A stretch of DNA of 64,000 nucleotides from Diplosphaera chodatii (lineage: Eukaryota > Chlorophyta > Trebouxiophyceae > Prasiolales > Stichococcaceae), in contig JAALGY010000031.1 in NCBI GenBank assembly GCA_032358165.1, positions 1,984,001 to 2,048,000 of the forward strand, read 5' to 3'. The position numbers and the translations under genes are program-made. Each line of letters opens with the position of its first letter. Position 1 is the stretch's first letter. The notes beneath the pieces were generated by a model that ran no database searches, was not told the origin of the DNA, and saw only the letters and a program-made list of their open reading frames with translations. Below, piece after piece: positions 52,752-64,000 of this stretch.

Positions 52752-53286
52752 TGGCATCGGACGTACCGTAACAGTCTCCAGATTTGCAAGTGGTAGTGGC
52801 CGGCTGCGCTCGGCATGTGCCAATGCTGTCGCAGACTTTGGAATGGGCAGAGCTGGCGAGCGTTTTCAGCAGCGCGGCACGAGGGCAGCTGCAAATTTTG
52901 TGATGAAGGCCTTATGGACATTGACCTGCCGATGACCGTACCACGACGTTGCGGCGGCAAGGTCTGGCATGGCAGTGCTGCGTGGGTGTGGCACTCGTAG
53001 ATGCTGATGCTCTTCCAAGCTGGGATTGAGGCCGACCGCTTTGCCTCGATGAAGCAAGTGGGCAAACCAGCATCTCATGGCTGGTCAACTGCAGCAGGGT
53101 GCTGTGATGCATCTGCAGCCGATTCAGTTGGTTAAAATCCATCAATCGAAACAATCGCCAGCATAGGTGTTAAAGGATCTGTGACAAACACCTACGTCCT
53201 GGCACACGTGGCATGCGCATCCTAATGTAATGCAAATGCGCATGCCAAAACGTCCAATGCCACAAACAAATCTGCCAATCTATCTG
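52752..53286. other. Convergent spacer
   Basis: A 535-bp stretch between the stops of FtsHi (+) and the YbaB/STIC2-like gene (-). No gene recognised. Confidence 0.5.
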
Positions 53287-54598
53287 TCACTGGCCTGGCA
53301 GGCCAAGGCTGCTGGCAAGACCCCGCATCCGCTCCTTCATCGCCTGCAGGTGTTGGAGCCAGAGGAGTAAGCATTGATGCACGAAGACGTCTGCAACGCA
53401 TGTGTATGGACGGCACGACAGCGGGTGGCATTTGCATATGTGCAGGCAATGGCATTCTGCAGCGCGCACTGCTGAGCTCTTCTGGTGGGCATCCTTCATG
53501 GCCTCTGCCACCCGCGTGGACACCGCCTCTGCTCCCATGGAGTGAGCCTGCAGGAGCACAGATGCAAATCAGGAGCTGTAAGCACGCTGCGATGGCATGC
53601 ATCATCAACCTCCTTCACAGTGTACATGTCGTGGCTGAAGAACGCAGCAGCACCTGTCATGGTACTGGCACCATGGGCAAGTAGCCCTTAAACTGACCTG
53701 GTTGGTGATGTCACAACTGACGGGCTCCTGGTTGCCAGTCATGACGACGCACACCGTCTCATCTTCTGAGTACCCCTAGCAGCCGGTACAACATCAGCTC
53801 TGTCAGCTGTGTCCTTGGCCCACAGGCACCACTCATGCCTCTGCCCATTCACTCTATGGTCGACACAATCGAATGGGGTTGGCGCAGACCAAACTCGCTC
53901 GAGTAGATTAAATGTCTACGGCACAGTCGGAGATGTGCGCTCTCACCTCGAAGTTGCTGGCTGCCAGCTCCTCCTGCACCTTCGCTGCCTCCACCTGGCG
54001 GTTGACGAAGGCAGGATGCTCCCACATGCTGCCGTGTTCACTTGTGATGAAGTGCAACATTGCGACATGCAAGGATACTGCCTACTGTATTTTGCGATCT
54101 AGCACGGGCTGTCCACTTCTGCATGCAATCAGCATCAGGCAACATGTGCACCAACCTGCACTAGCTCCTGCGCCTTCTTCATGTTCTCCATGAGGTTGCC
54201 CATGTTGGCAAAGGGGTTGTTGCCTCCTCCCTGATCATTGACACGCCTTCATTGGCCAACAAATGTCGACAGCCATGCATGCAAAGACAGCACTGCATGG
54301 AGCGTCCACTGTTGCGGATCATGCAGTCACATGGAGGTGGCCTGCACCTCCTTATTGCCACCTCCAAACAACGCTCGCACTGGCTGCTTCTGTTGCCGTC
54401 GGCTGGGTTGGCATCGCGCAACCCTGCGGAAGAAGGGCCATGCACAGTCTACCTATATATATCACCAGTCGCAACGCTGCGAAGCCTATTCCATGCACCG
54501 CGAGCTGCGAAGCAAACATACCTGCATTGTTTGCTGCGCGATTGCAATGCGTTGCAACGGCTGCCTAGCACGCTGCTGGACAGGAGTGCAGTCGCCAT
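53287..54598 (-). CDS. STIC2: YbaB/EbfC-family plastid protein (STIC2-like)
   Basis: Seven exons, read downward: 54598-54522, 54423-54348, 54230-54156, 53994-53947, 53775-53698, 53547-53470, 53343-53287 (TGA); 162 residues, all in phase. The N-terminus MATALLSSSVLGSRCNALQS is a good plastid transit peptide. The mature part has RALFGGGN, then NNPFANMGNLMENMKKAQEL, VEAAKVQEELAASNFE, the beta region GYSEDETVCVVMTGNQEPVS, and the C-terminal helix AMKERMRGLASSLGLPGQ. Bacterial YbaB proteins bind DNA; plastid STIC2 has been connected with Alb3/cpSRP54-dependent thylakoid targeting. Which role applies here cannot be told from sequence. Confidence 0.92.
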
Positions 54599-55024
54599 CT
54601 GCTCTTATCCGGGTGCCTGACACGAAGACTTGTATAACAGGAGGCACGCCGCGCAATCACAGAATCACAGCTTGCGTGAGGTCACACGTGTTGCAACTTG
54701 TGCGTACACGCAAACAGAGTCTGGGTTCGTAAGCTCGCTAGCTCGGCTTGTCTGCATCTGGCCCCTTTCAGCCTGTCTGCCCCTCCCACCACTGTCATTG
54801 GGGGGTACTCAACACGTCCCCATTGGACTGCTTGATAGGAGAGTTGCACGCGCATGAAGACTTGTGAGCTCCACTTGCGCAGACTGTCACTTGTCACATT
54901 GCAACCTCACTCACGTCGAAAGTCCTTGCGCACGTTTGCACTCTATCCTACGGGCTCCTGCAAGGGCATCGCAGCTGGCCCGCATCGGTCAAGAGTAGGG
55001 CTTCCGACACCAGCGTTCAGCAGC
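54599..55024. other. Divergent spacer
   Basis: A 426-bp region between the divergent STIC2-like (-) and small membrane protein (+) genes, holding both promoters. A plus-strand frame opening at 54854 is probably 5' UTR; nothing in it is recognised. Confidence 0.5.
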
Positions 55025-55932
55025 ATGGCGACCGCAAACGGCAGTCCGTCAGCGGGCTCTGGTGGAGGAGGCGTCGTTCTGGCTGGCTTGGCGCTGGTGT
55101 GGCTACCCACAGTCTTCATCTTGACCAGCTTCGCCGGTGAGGATGCTGCACCCCCAGCAGTGTACCAAGCTTTGCATGCAGTTGCCTGACCCTGCTGTCG
55201 TTCTTTCCTATGGTTGTTGGAGTGTCATGAACCCTCGCCATGCAGGCTTGATGCAGTTTAAACTCATGTATGGCGCGCTGTCATCCGTGTTCCAGGTCAG
55301 CGCACTGTAAGCCAATTGCGCCTGCCATCAATACACTCACAGATCGCACAGTCATTCCACGCACAGATCGCACGGAATGACTGGCATGTGCACTCTAACG
55401 TCTTGTCTCAACCCATCTCTTCATGGATCAGGTGCGGCGGGGCGGCATGCTCTGGCGCAAGGTGCGGATCATGCACCAACCCTCTGATATGCTGCATGCT
55501 GCACCAACCTGTTGGTGAGGTTCTCGTTTGGTGGTGCACGCCGCGACAGGCAGATGATCTGTACCTTTGCAGGTTCAGCCGACCCTGGGCGACATCACCG
55601 CAAGCCTGGAGGCCTCCATCGGGTGCGGTCTCGCAGTTGCACGGCTGGTGACATGTGCACTGGAGCGTGATACTCGGCTTGCAGCTGCCACCCTGCCATG
55701 GAAACTCTGCTTGTTTGTGCAGGCCGGCATCAAAATTTACACCCTCACTGACGCACATTCTGCTGGTGAGCTCACTGTGTGGGTAGGCAGTAGCATGCGG
55801 CGAAGTTCATATTGGGACTGGACCTGCTGGTTGGCAGTACACCGCACGTGCAAAGGTTGCTGCACTGCACTGCCACAGGTCGGGGTGATTCTGGCGGTGC
55901 TTGTGGCGGGTGAGCGCATCAAGCGGAGGTAG
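55025..55932 (+). CDS. Unrecognised small membrane protein, about 112 residues
   Basis: Six short exons: 55025-55136, 55246-55295, 55432-55461, 55573-55622, 55723-55765, 55879-55932 (TAG). All are GT-AG and close in phase. I do not recognise the family. The predicted protein starts MATANGSPSAGSGGGG, then has one hydrophobic segment (VVLAGLALVWLPTVFILTSF), an amphipathic middle (LMQFKLMYGALSSVFQVRRG), a polar loop and a second hydrophobic segment (ILLVGVILAVLVAG) ending in ERIKRR. Two-helix hairpin topology with a basic end is likely. Exons of 30-54 nt make the model fragile, but a consistent phase chain and a clean stop argue that it is a real gene. Confidence 0.65.
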
Positions 55933-56289
55933 CGTGGGTTCAGTACTATCGTTCCGCATCATGATGGGCTTGGAGACCAGCATGCTTTTGGGCGGCCACT
56001 GCTTGCGCCTCTACAGAGCCAGGGCACACATTGTATCGTAGCGGACCTGAGCCACAACGTCCTGTACATGTAGCACCTTAAGTGCAGCAATGACGGACCG
56101 CAACCGCACTTCAGCTATCTTGCTCTTGGTCTTGTGTGCACACATCAGGTAAAGAAGTCTGTGGTCATGGTCGCAGCCAACCCCAGTAAAGCATGAGTCT
56201 TGCAAGCAACGTCGCCAGGGTAGATTTGGTGCAAGCTGCAGTACCTAGATGCAGATAAAAATCTTGCAAACTAGCTGATGCACGTCCTA
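55933..56289. other. Convergent spacer
   Basis: A 357-bp stretch between the stops of the small membrane protein gene (+) and the chalcone-isomerase-like gene (-). No coding exon recognised. Confidence 0.5.
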
Positions 56290-57516
56290 CTACTCCTGGG
56301 CAATCATGGCTGCCAGCCCGGCGCCAATGTTTTCCTTTGCATCAGGTGACACTGGGGAGTTGCCCAAGTACACCCCGAGTAATGAATGGCATAGTGCCCT
56401 GGACCTGATGGTGCTCGCTTCTCTGCCGTCAATCTGCAGACACAATGCACTGCATGGTCACATCCCAGAGTTCCTACTCGATAAGACCTCCCCAACCTAC
56501 TACAGCAGGATTCTTGTGTCTTCTGCGCACCGTGTAAGATCAAGCCTATCTACATGTTCACCTAGGGCAAGCCCGATGTGCGAGGCAAAACACATCACAC
56601 GATTGCATGAATTTTTGGACAGTAGAGGTGATCAGTGCAGGATCACCTTGCTGGTCAACACATCATTGCTGATACAGAAAGACAGCGGCAGCCCTGTGCA
56701 GAGTGTACAGGTTAACTTGCATCGCGTGAAGGTACATCTTGGGTGCATGCAGCGGCAATGGCAATGTGTTGCAAACACAACTGAGGGCCTGTGTCACCTT
56801 TGCGAAATTTGACATCATCAAACGTCTTTGCAAACTGCTGCAACTCGGCATCAGCGCCTGCCTTGGCCATGGGTGCCTGCCATGGCAGGGAACATTTGGT
56901 CGGTGTCCTGAGTACGCATCATGTCAATGCAGCATGGTGTTCAGATGTATGCTGCCAACTACTGGACTTGAATGTGATAGCACTGTAGCATCTGAGTCTG
57001 ATCAAACCCTCTGCAGCACTGTCCACACCTGCAGCTGCTCACGGATCGCCTCCCAGAACTGCTGTGAGGAGATGCGGCCGAATGCAATGGACATCTGCAA
57101 TGTTTTGTTCACGCTGTCCGCCCTCACAAGAGCTGCATGCCATTCAGACACTATTCTTGACATCATGGAAAGCAAATACGATCGTTTGGATGGGTGACAC
57201 TGTGCTCTTCAGTGCGGCCGCCGCTCCCAGTCTTTCAGTCGGAACTAGGCTGGGCGCACCATCATAGAAGCCCTGGTCCTTTGCAACTGTATCTGGGGGT
57301 TGATTGCAGTATGACCGCAGTGCGCTTCTGGCTGCCGGAACGTCCACGTAGAGTCCCAGCGCATAAACTGCAGACCGAGGAGGTGTTGGTCAGCAGTTCT
57401 TGGGGTTGTACCTGCGTGCAACGTGCTGAGCCAGGTCCCTGTTGTTCTGCACCGCTGCAACCTGACGGTTCTCACCATGAATCGACTTGATGCCAGCGAT
57501 CTTCTTCGATCGCACC
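56290..57516 (-). CDS. Chalcone-isomerase-like (CHI-fold, fatty-acid-binding type) protein; N-terminus unresolved
   Basis: Supported exons, read downward: 57516-57476, 57367-57260, 57132-57029, 56861-56798, 56693-56647, 56433-56290 (TAG). The six exons join in phase. CHI-fold landmarks: GVRSKKIAG-like strand (VRSKKIAGIKSIHVYALGLY), YDALVRADSVNKTLQM, AFGRISSQQFWEAI, and the C-terminal ALCHSLLGVYLGNSPVSPDA. The plant CHI-like fatty-acid-binding proteins share this layout and are plastid stromal. Catalytic residues of true chalcone isomerase cannot be judged because the N-terminal exons are missing. A minus-strand frame around 57560-57670 (SDIVSAAAASVATWLVWG) may be part of the 5' end, but no donor there fits the required phase. 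Confidence 0.75.
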
Positions 57517-58280
57517 CTGCGATGAAACATAAACTACAGCTGAGTGTCATGGATGCCACCAGCACTGAGCAGTGGTGGTGGGTTGCTTTGCTTGGCGGCG
57601 GGCAAGTTCTTGGATGGCTCACCCCACACCAGCCAAGTCGCCACACTTGCTGCTGCCGCGCTGACAATATCGCTCCTGAAATTGGGTGTTCGTCTTCGGC
57701 TCTGTCTGTGCACTGGCGCCTGTGCGTGTCTGCGATGCGGCCCGTCCCTGATTCCAGGGTAGGCTCGCAAAAACGTGATCAAAGGTGGCTGACAGGCTGG
57801 CTATTGCAGGCACAGTGTGCACGCTGAATGGATGTTGCTGAGGCGGTGTACCATCTGCACTACACTGATATGATCTGAAGGTGCACAAGCCTACACCTTC
57901 CCTGCTTGTGAACATGCCTCTGCGCACGCTGATGCTGATGTTGATAGCGTGTTTTGCTAGGGCTTCAGGCATCAGCCAACATCCCGCGTACAAGCGAGTT
58001 GTGCCTACCTTGCGTTGATCGGTGGACAATGCAACCAGCTTGCATCTGCTTCCTTGGATTGGCCGAATGAACACTGTTGCAGCAGTCGTAGTATGCCCAA
58101 GCAAATGGGTCATTGTCTAGTATATGACATCGTCTGAGCTTAGCAACTCTCGAGGGGCTTTATTTTGTTGTGCGTCAACAGCACTGTGTGTACTGCACAT
58201 GTAGCATGCACATGCGCAGTGCACATGCACAATTTGTACATTGCAGATGTTGCCGCCATTGTGCTGCGCGCCTCTGAGAC
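57517..58280. other. Divergent spacer with the unresolved 5' end of the CHI-like gene
   Basis: The region contains the promoter and first exon or exons of the CHI-like gene (-) and the promoter of the Rieske oxygenase gene (+). Open frames are present on both strands, but none could be tied to the neighbours by splice phase. Confidence 0.4.
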
Positions 58281-60568
58281 ATGCTAGGCCAGCTGTTGCG
58301 AAGCCTTCGCTGCGGTGCTGCAGCATCTTACCCGCATGCACTCCACACCGTCAGCAGCGGCCTTCGACATGTACGTGTATGGAGGGACCCCTGCTACAAC
58401 ACAACAGCGGCGACGTCATGGTGAATGCATGCTGGGCGCTTGTCCAGGTTCAGTGTGGCTGCAGGTGGCCCACTTTGCGGCGGGCCTGGAACCCTGGGCG
58501 GACAATGGCAAGCCGATTCAGGCAGCATGCACGCCGCCAGCATCATGGTACACAGAGCAGACCGCGGCGGAATTTGAGCGGAGCAGCGTCTTTCGGCGTT
58601 CCTGGCAGGTGACCATCTCAAGCGGCTCCATCATTTGCTTTGCAGCCATGTGCACTCGACTTCTATCCGTCGGTAGAGCAGAAACTGATACTGTCAACTG
58701 TGTTCAGTTGGTTGGTCATGTCGATCAGCTGGCCACAGCAGGAAGCTTTTTCACTGGTCGATTCGCTGGCATGCCATTCATCGTCTGCAGGTAAGGGCAC
58801 ATGGGCAGTTGTACTGGAGCCATGCGGCTGATGGCAGCATTGTCAAAGCACGCCGATACCTTGAGATGCCTTGATGCATTTGAGGCTCGTTAATTTACAT
58901 ATGCAGGGACGACAGCAGCGAACTGCGTGCATTTCATAACGTCTGCAGTCACCATGCAGCCGCAGTGGCCACAGGCAGTGGCACAGCAGAGACTTTTACC
59001 TGTCCGTACCACGGCTGGGTATACGGTGAACAGTCCATGCAATCATGCACAGTGCATGTCTAATGTCCGCGGGTTTGAGCTGAGCGTCGTGGCATGGGCA
59101 ACACGGTGACATTGCTTGATTTCTGTTCGGTGTGTCCTGCAGACCTGCAGGGCAGACTGCGAAAGGCCACCAGGCTCAAGGGCATCGAGGGGTTCAAAGC
59201 CTCCGAGATGGGACTGCGACCGATGCATGTGCAGACCTGGGGCGCCTTTGTCTTTGTGGCACACGACCCCGGCGGCACAACCTTAGAGTCGTGGCTGGGT
59301 GAAGGTGGTGTGGCGCTGCTGCCCCGGCTGCCATCCGCTGAAGCCTTTGTGCATGTCGGTCGGCGGGAGTACATGCTGCAATGTAACTGGAAGGTTGGCG
59401 ACTGCTGCTTTGGCATGCTGCGAATGGTGTCACTCTCGTTTGGACCTGATCTTCTGCAGCCTTGTTTGTCACGTTCAACGTGTGCTTTTGCATGCCTGCG
59501 CAGGTTTTCTGTGACAATTACTTGGTAAGCACCTCGTTCGCGACTGGAGTTGCACTAGAGCGTGCCGGGTGCTGTCACAGCTGCAGCAGGATGGAATCTG
59601 CGAGGAGGGAGGTCACCATTCGGATTGGGCCCTCTCCCACAGGATGGCGGTTACCACGTGCCCTTTGCGCATCCCAGCTTGGCAGCTGGGCTGGATGTGG
59701 CGTCGTATACTAGCGAGCTCTGCAGTAAGAATGTGTCAGTCCAGCGGGTGGCGGCATCTGACAAGGCTTCGGACCGGCTGACAGGTGGCCTTGGTCAAGA
59801 CATTCGCTGCCATGGACAGCTCAGACCTACATGGATGGCATCTCGTACATCGTGACGCAGGCATGCATAACGGGCATCCCCTGCTCACAGGCAACCCAAC
59901 AGATGGCTCAGGGACGGCTGCTGATGGTGATGCCGTGTTCGGCTTCATATATCCAAACTTGTGTGTCAATGCGTACGGTCCATGGGTGGACACCAACCTC
60001 GTCATGCCGCTGTCAGCAGACAGCTGCCGAGTACAGTTTGACTGGTACATCCGGCGGGACCGCGCCAAGGATCAAGCCTTTGTTGAGGACAGCATCAACG
60101 CTAGCCACGAGGTGCCAAGATGCTCTGCCCATGTTCGTCCTTTGCAGCATGGACAGCAAACAGATCCAAGGCTGTGAAGGGCAGCCGTTCATAATGCCCG
60201 GTCACGGTCACGTGTAGCAGTCAAGCTGCCAGCTCAGGACGGCGACGAACCCCGGTCGCTGACGGCTGCAGGTGCAGCTGGAGGACGTGGAGCTGTGCGA
60301 GAGCGTGCAGCGTGGCCTGGGCAGCCCAGTGTACGACACCGGCAGGTACATGCATTTCAGGTGTTTGGATAACACAAAACCCTCGGGAGTGGTCTTGCAG
60401 TGTCACCCCTCACTTTTCGGCTGCCTACCAGGCCGATTTGGTGTTGGCAACGAGCCTACACATAACAAGCTCTGCATCTCTAACAGGTATGCTCCTGGCG
60501 TGGAAACACCGATGCACCACTTCCACCGCCGGCTGTGGCAGGACCTCTCGGTGCATGCCAAGGGATGA
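58281..60568 (+). CDS. Rieske non-haem iron oxygenase, choline-monooxygenase-like
   Basis: Ten exons: 58281-58370, 58465-58608, 58708-58790, 58907-59025, 59143-59393, 59504-59524, 59643-59784, 59891-60111, 60272-60345, 60487-60568 (TGA); 408 residues. The N-terminus MLGQLLRSLRCGAAASYPHA is a targeting peptide. The Rieske [2Fe-2S] centre has the first ligand pair in NVCSHHAAAV and the second in CPYHGW. The mononuclear iron site is FCDNYLDGGYHVPFAH, with the HVPFAH pair. The best-known plant relative is choline monooxygenase, first step of glycine-betaine synthesis; other substrates are possible. Exon 6 is only 21 nt and carries part of the iron-site motif. No reductase or betaine-aldehyde dehydrogenase gene is nearby. 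Confidence 0.88.
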
Positions 60569-60959
60569 GCTTGCTCAACCAGAATCAGGACTATGAGGGC
60601 TTGAGGTTTGACCTGGCGCTGATCCCTGTCAGCCTCTGGAGGCCTCTGGTACAACATATACCATGATTTGATGTAGCGCCACTACTGCAGTTCTTGTTTC
60701 AGACTGTCGCTTCTCTCCAGTCTGTCACAATTGTATTGTACACTGCCATGCACGTTTCAGTGTTATACATGTGCGCACTGCACCAATAAACATCCATTGC
60801 AATGCTCTCGCTTCCCATGGGGCATTGGGTCGACTTCCTCTGCTGCCTCTGTGCTTCCGTAGTAAACCCTACTGGTCAGGCCGGCATTGCCTGCGCAGCG
60901 GCAGGCGTGTCGGTCTTTTGCGGCGCGAGGCCGCAGGGAAGGGGCGTGCGTGAGCCAGG
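60569..60959. other. RPL19: Spacer before the eL19 gene
   Basis: A 391-bp stretch between the oxygenase stop and the eL19 start on the same strand. It contains the upstream 3' UTR and the ribosomal protein promoter. No coding exon recognised. Confidence 0.5.
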
Positions 60960-63042
60960 ATGGTGTCCCTCAAGATGCAGAAGCGGCTCGCCGCTTCCGT
61001 GCTCAACTGCGGGCACCGCAAGGTGGGATTGCTGCTGAGTGCAATCTTGTCGCCCCACACCCGGCTTGCCACGGCTGCAAGTTCGGAAGGGGCGTGCTGA
61101 CGCCTGCACGCTGTCCTGCAGGTCTGGTTGGACCCCAACGAGGTGAGGCTTGGAGTTGTGGCCACCCCGCTGGCTTGGCACTGCTGCAGCTGCACGCATG
61201 GTCGTGCCTGCCTTTGGGACCGCCCTGTTGACCGCAGCACATGCATCAGCAAGGGCAGACCCTTGCACTGCACCTCGAGCGTGCGCTCCGGGGCACGATA
61301 GGTGGCTCTGCTGCAGAGTGTGACCTTTGTATGTTTGGCAATTGCAGGTCCAGGAAATAGTGAGTTGCCCTCCTTCCTGTCCTCTCATCACCATATAGTT
61401 GCTTGCTGTGTCCATCGAGTGCATTGCGCCCAATGACTTGTTTCGCACCTTCGACTCGTTACAGTTATATAGATCAATACTGACTGGGTGCTGTGTTGCT
61501 GGGACGCGCTCACAGGCCATGGCCAACTCACGTGAGCTTTCTCTCTGCTTTCCGTGCCTGGGTACCTGTTGACGTTTGTAAACTCATGTCTTGGAGCTGT
61601 TGGCAGCCAGCGCACAAGCGAGCGGCGAGCAGTGCTATTGGCAGCAGGGTCTATGCGGCGTTGGTGACATAGCACAGCGGCAAACACTTGTAGCACGACA
61701 CAAGCTGTCAGAGCGTGTCAGCACAGCAGCGTGCGATCCAGCACAGATGGCGGCTGCAGCTCATGAAGTCTCATAAACAGCAGTGCTCAACGGCATCCAG
61801 CAGCAGTCTGAGCTTCAGTTCAGCAGCACAGCTGCAGGTCATCAGCCCAGCAATTAGCAGTTGTGGCAGAGAGCTGCCTCCTGCCATCGTCAACAGAAGT
61901 AGCAAGTCGGTGCTTGGTTTGGTGCTGCAGGGCAGAACATCCGGAAGCTGGTCAAGGACGGCTTTGTCATCAAGAAGCCGATGAAGATTCACTCACGATC
62001 GCGTGCGCGCGAGGCACAGCTGGCCAAGTCCAAGGGCCGCCACACTGGCTACGGTGTGTCCGAAGCTCGTCTGCTAGCGGTCGCCTCTGTTGCTTTGCTG
62101 CAGTGCTGGCGCCTGTCCCGGCCATTGCGTGCAGTTGCGCCCCATCTCAAGGCGGCCCTGTGCAGCTGGTCACACAGCAGCTTGGGCAACATGGTTCTCA
62201 TTCCGCTGGCGCCCAGGCAAGCGGAGGGGTACGCGGGAGGCACGGCTGCCAACAAAGATCCTGTGGATCCGGCGGATGCGCGTGCTGCGCCGCCTGCTCA
62301 AGAAGTACCGCGACTCCAAGAAGATCGACAAGCACCTGTACCACGACCTGTACGTCAAGGTAGGTGGCAGCTCGAAGTTTGCTCACATCCCTAGATAAGA
62401 TGCAATACGTGCACATATAGCAGACCCAACTGGCTAACTGGCTGCTACGAAGTCACTGCACTGGCTCTGCAGTGTGACATTCAGCTGTGTCTGCCTCCAC
62501 AGCATCAATGCAGTACCGCTGGTCTGCGCCTAATTGTATCCCGGTGTGTTCGACCTGCAGGTGAAGGGTAACGTGTTCAAGAACAAGCGCGTGCTGATGG
62601 AGGCCATCCACAAGGAGAAGGCCGAGAAGGCACGCGAGAAGGCGATTGCAGAGCAGTTCGAGGCGCGCCGGCAGAAGGGCAAGGCCACCCGCGCCCGCAA
62701 GCACGAGCGCCGCGAGGAGCGCCTGGGCGGGGTGAGCCCCCGCGCCAACATTACGTCTGATTTGATCGAGCTTCATGCACAGCAGCTCGCTGGAGCAGCA
62801 ACCCGAGCTTGAGTGCATTGAGCCCACAGAATTTGCCTGGTGGTGTACATCAGGCTAGCAGTGCAGCAAAGGCAAGTGATGGTGGCAGAACACAGGTACA
62901 GGTTGTCAGCTTGCATCCTGTGTAACCAGTGTCAGGCAGGTGATTAGTTGCAGTCAAGTGACGACAGTGCCCTACAATGCTGCAGGGCCCGCGTGAGACT
63001 CCAGCGCCGACGCCGACGCCAGCAGAGAAGCCGGAGAAGTGA
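60960..63042 (+). CDS. RPL19: Cytosolic 60S ribosomal protein eL19
   Basis: Eight exons: 60960-61022, 61122-61142, 61348-61359, 61516-61531, 61931-62053, 62217-62359, 62561-62731, 62986-63042 (TGA); 201 residues, the size of plant eL19. Landmarks: [111 protein letters not shown] and a long basic helix. Exons 3 and 4 are micro-exons of 12 and 16 nt; both are needed to complete the conserved VQEI-AMANS-RQNIRK stretch. Intron 4 is about 400 nt, longer than the local average. The tail ends in a Pro/Thr/Lys run ([14 protein letters not shown]). Confidence 0.97.
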
Positions 63043-64000
63043 GGGGGCCAATGATGCGTCGCTGCGGGCAGCTGCCTGCTGGATGGGTCATGGGCCCCGG
63101 CGGGTGGCCAACCTTGACGGCTCTGGCGCTAAGGGCAGCCGAGCGACGCTGTCAGCTGTTTTGGCTCGCCCGCGGCTGGCATGCAGCTGACGTGGAGCCG
63201 CAGCCCGCAATCAGCTGACCTCTGTTGTCATGCCCTTGCGGTGTCCCTCTGGACTCTGGCTACCCCGAGCCTTGCCACCAGCCTGTGCCTTTCTGGACCA
63301 TGGTGGTGACGATGTTCGGTGTTGTAACATACCCAGGCAACATACCAAGGCAAGCGTCCCGACCCTGTCCTCATCTGCAAGTCGAGGCATGTGTCTGGTA
63401 GACAGAAACAGAGGAGGCAGCGCAGAGGCAAACACCATGCTGTTCCTGCTGTGCGCCCGGTGATATGATGGCGATGGCCCCATGCTTGCACATGCGCAGC
63501 CATGCTGACGGTAAGGACACACCAGCGCACTCCCACGCTGCAGCGTCACGCATCAGCTGTCCAGGCATACTGACTGCCAACATGCATGTCAGGTGCCGTG
63601 CATCGAGTTGGATCTCGACTACCGCCCCCATGCAGCATGACTAATCTGCAGACTTCAGAAGGTGCACTGGTGCAGCATGCGTGCTACATATCAATCCTGT
63701 GTACGGTTTTGCAGCGCCGTTTGGACGTGCATGGGCTTGAAGCAATACATTTTCAAAATGCGATCGATCTGCTGTTTGGTCGTGGTGTAGTTTGGAAGTC
63801 GTGATGGGTGCAGGACTACAGACACAGGAGCGTTATGCAGCAGCATCACTTTTCACGCTGGCTCTACACTCGACCCAGGTGTGCGACGTAAATGCATCCG
63901 CTCCATAGCGAAACACATAAATTTCGGGTGCATCATATCAGTTGGACGCGATGGTCAGCGGTACCATCTGCTGCCCGTGTGCGGGCCGTGATCTCCTGTG
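63043..64000. other. Right-end region without a supportable gene
   Basis: After the eL19 stop there are only short frames. One plus-strand segment at 63593-63640 begins after an AG and reads VPCIELDLDYRPHAA to a stop, which could be a terminal exon of an unrecognised gene. A minus-strand frame starting at 63631 overlaps it. Neither can be confirmed. Confidence 0.4.

Noticed and set aside
57404..57460. Possible CHI-like exon reading VAAVQNNRDLAQHVARR
   Set aside because: It does not fit the phase needed by the next exon; the 57516-57476 exon supplies the conserved VRSKKIAG strand instead.
63371..63640. Overlapping plus and minus coding candidates near the right edge
   Set aside because: The plus segment is a lone 16-codon terminal exon and the minus frame has no splice partner or family match.

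Overview
The window is nuclear DNA of a green alga. Genes are GC-rich and cut by many short spliceosomal introns (mostly 60-200 nt), and many products carry plastid transit-like N-termini (trigger factor, ClpR, carbamoyl-phosphate synthase, RIQ-type grana protein, TatB/HCF106, YbaB/STIC2-like protein, inactive FtsH). A chlorophyte, plausibly a trebouxiophyte, fits best; the species cannot be told from the sequence. No bacterial operon, organelle genome, transposon, tRNA, rRNA or CRISPR array was recognised.

Layout, left to right: SLU7 splicing factor (-, cut by the left edge); FMN-binding split-barrel/DUF2470 protein (+); RIQ-like DUF1118 protein (-); FolD (-); HCF106/TatB (+); an RS-KH-J-domain protein (+); galactokinase (-); plastid trigger factor (-); ClpR (-); carbamoyl-phosphate synthase large chain, 27 exons (+); Mpv17/PMP22 protein (+); DNAJC21/JJJ1 (+); SKA1 (+); a DRC2/CCDC65-like coiled-coil protein (-); DPH5 (+); a tiny ATP synthase E-chain gene (-); an inactive FtsH (FtsHi) (+); a YbaB/STIC2-like protein (-); an unrecognised small membrane protein (+); a chalcone-isomerase-like protein (-); a choline-monooxygenase-like Rieske oxygenase (+); ribosomal protein eL19 (+). 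About 1 kb at the right end shows no gene I can support.

The genes are mostly independent housekeeping units. A loose theme is plastid protein biogenesis (trigger factor, ClpR, FtsHi, TatB, STIC2-like) and RNA/ribosome biology (SLU7, the RS-KH-J protein, JJJ1, DPH5, eL19). Exon models were built by hand from GT-AG or GC-AG borders, reading-frame phase and protein-family conservation. Nearly all internal exons close in phase; several first exons (FMN protein, HCF106, DRC2-like, FtsHi, CHI-like) remain uncertain.

Most notable observations: galactokinase has two tandem alternative copies of the exon encoding its GHMP ATP-binding loop, arranged so that only one can be used in frame; GC-AG introns are unusually frequent (about 10 of about 170 modelled); eL19 has two consecutive micro-exons; and a KH domain and a J-domain are joined behind an RS-rich N-terminus.
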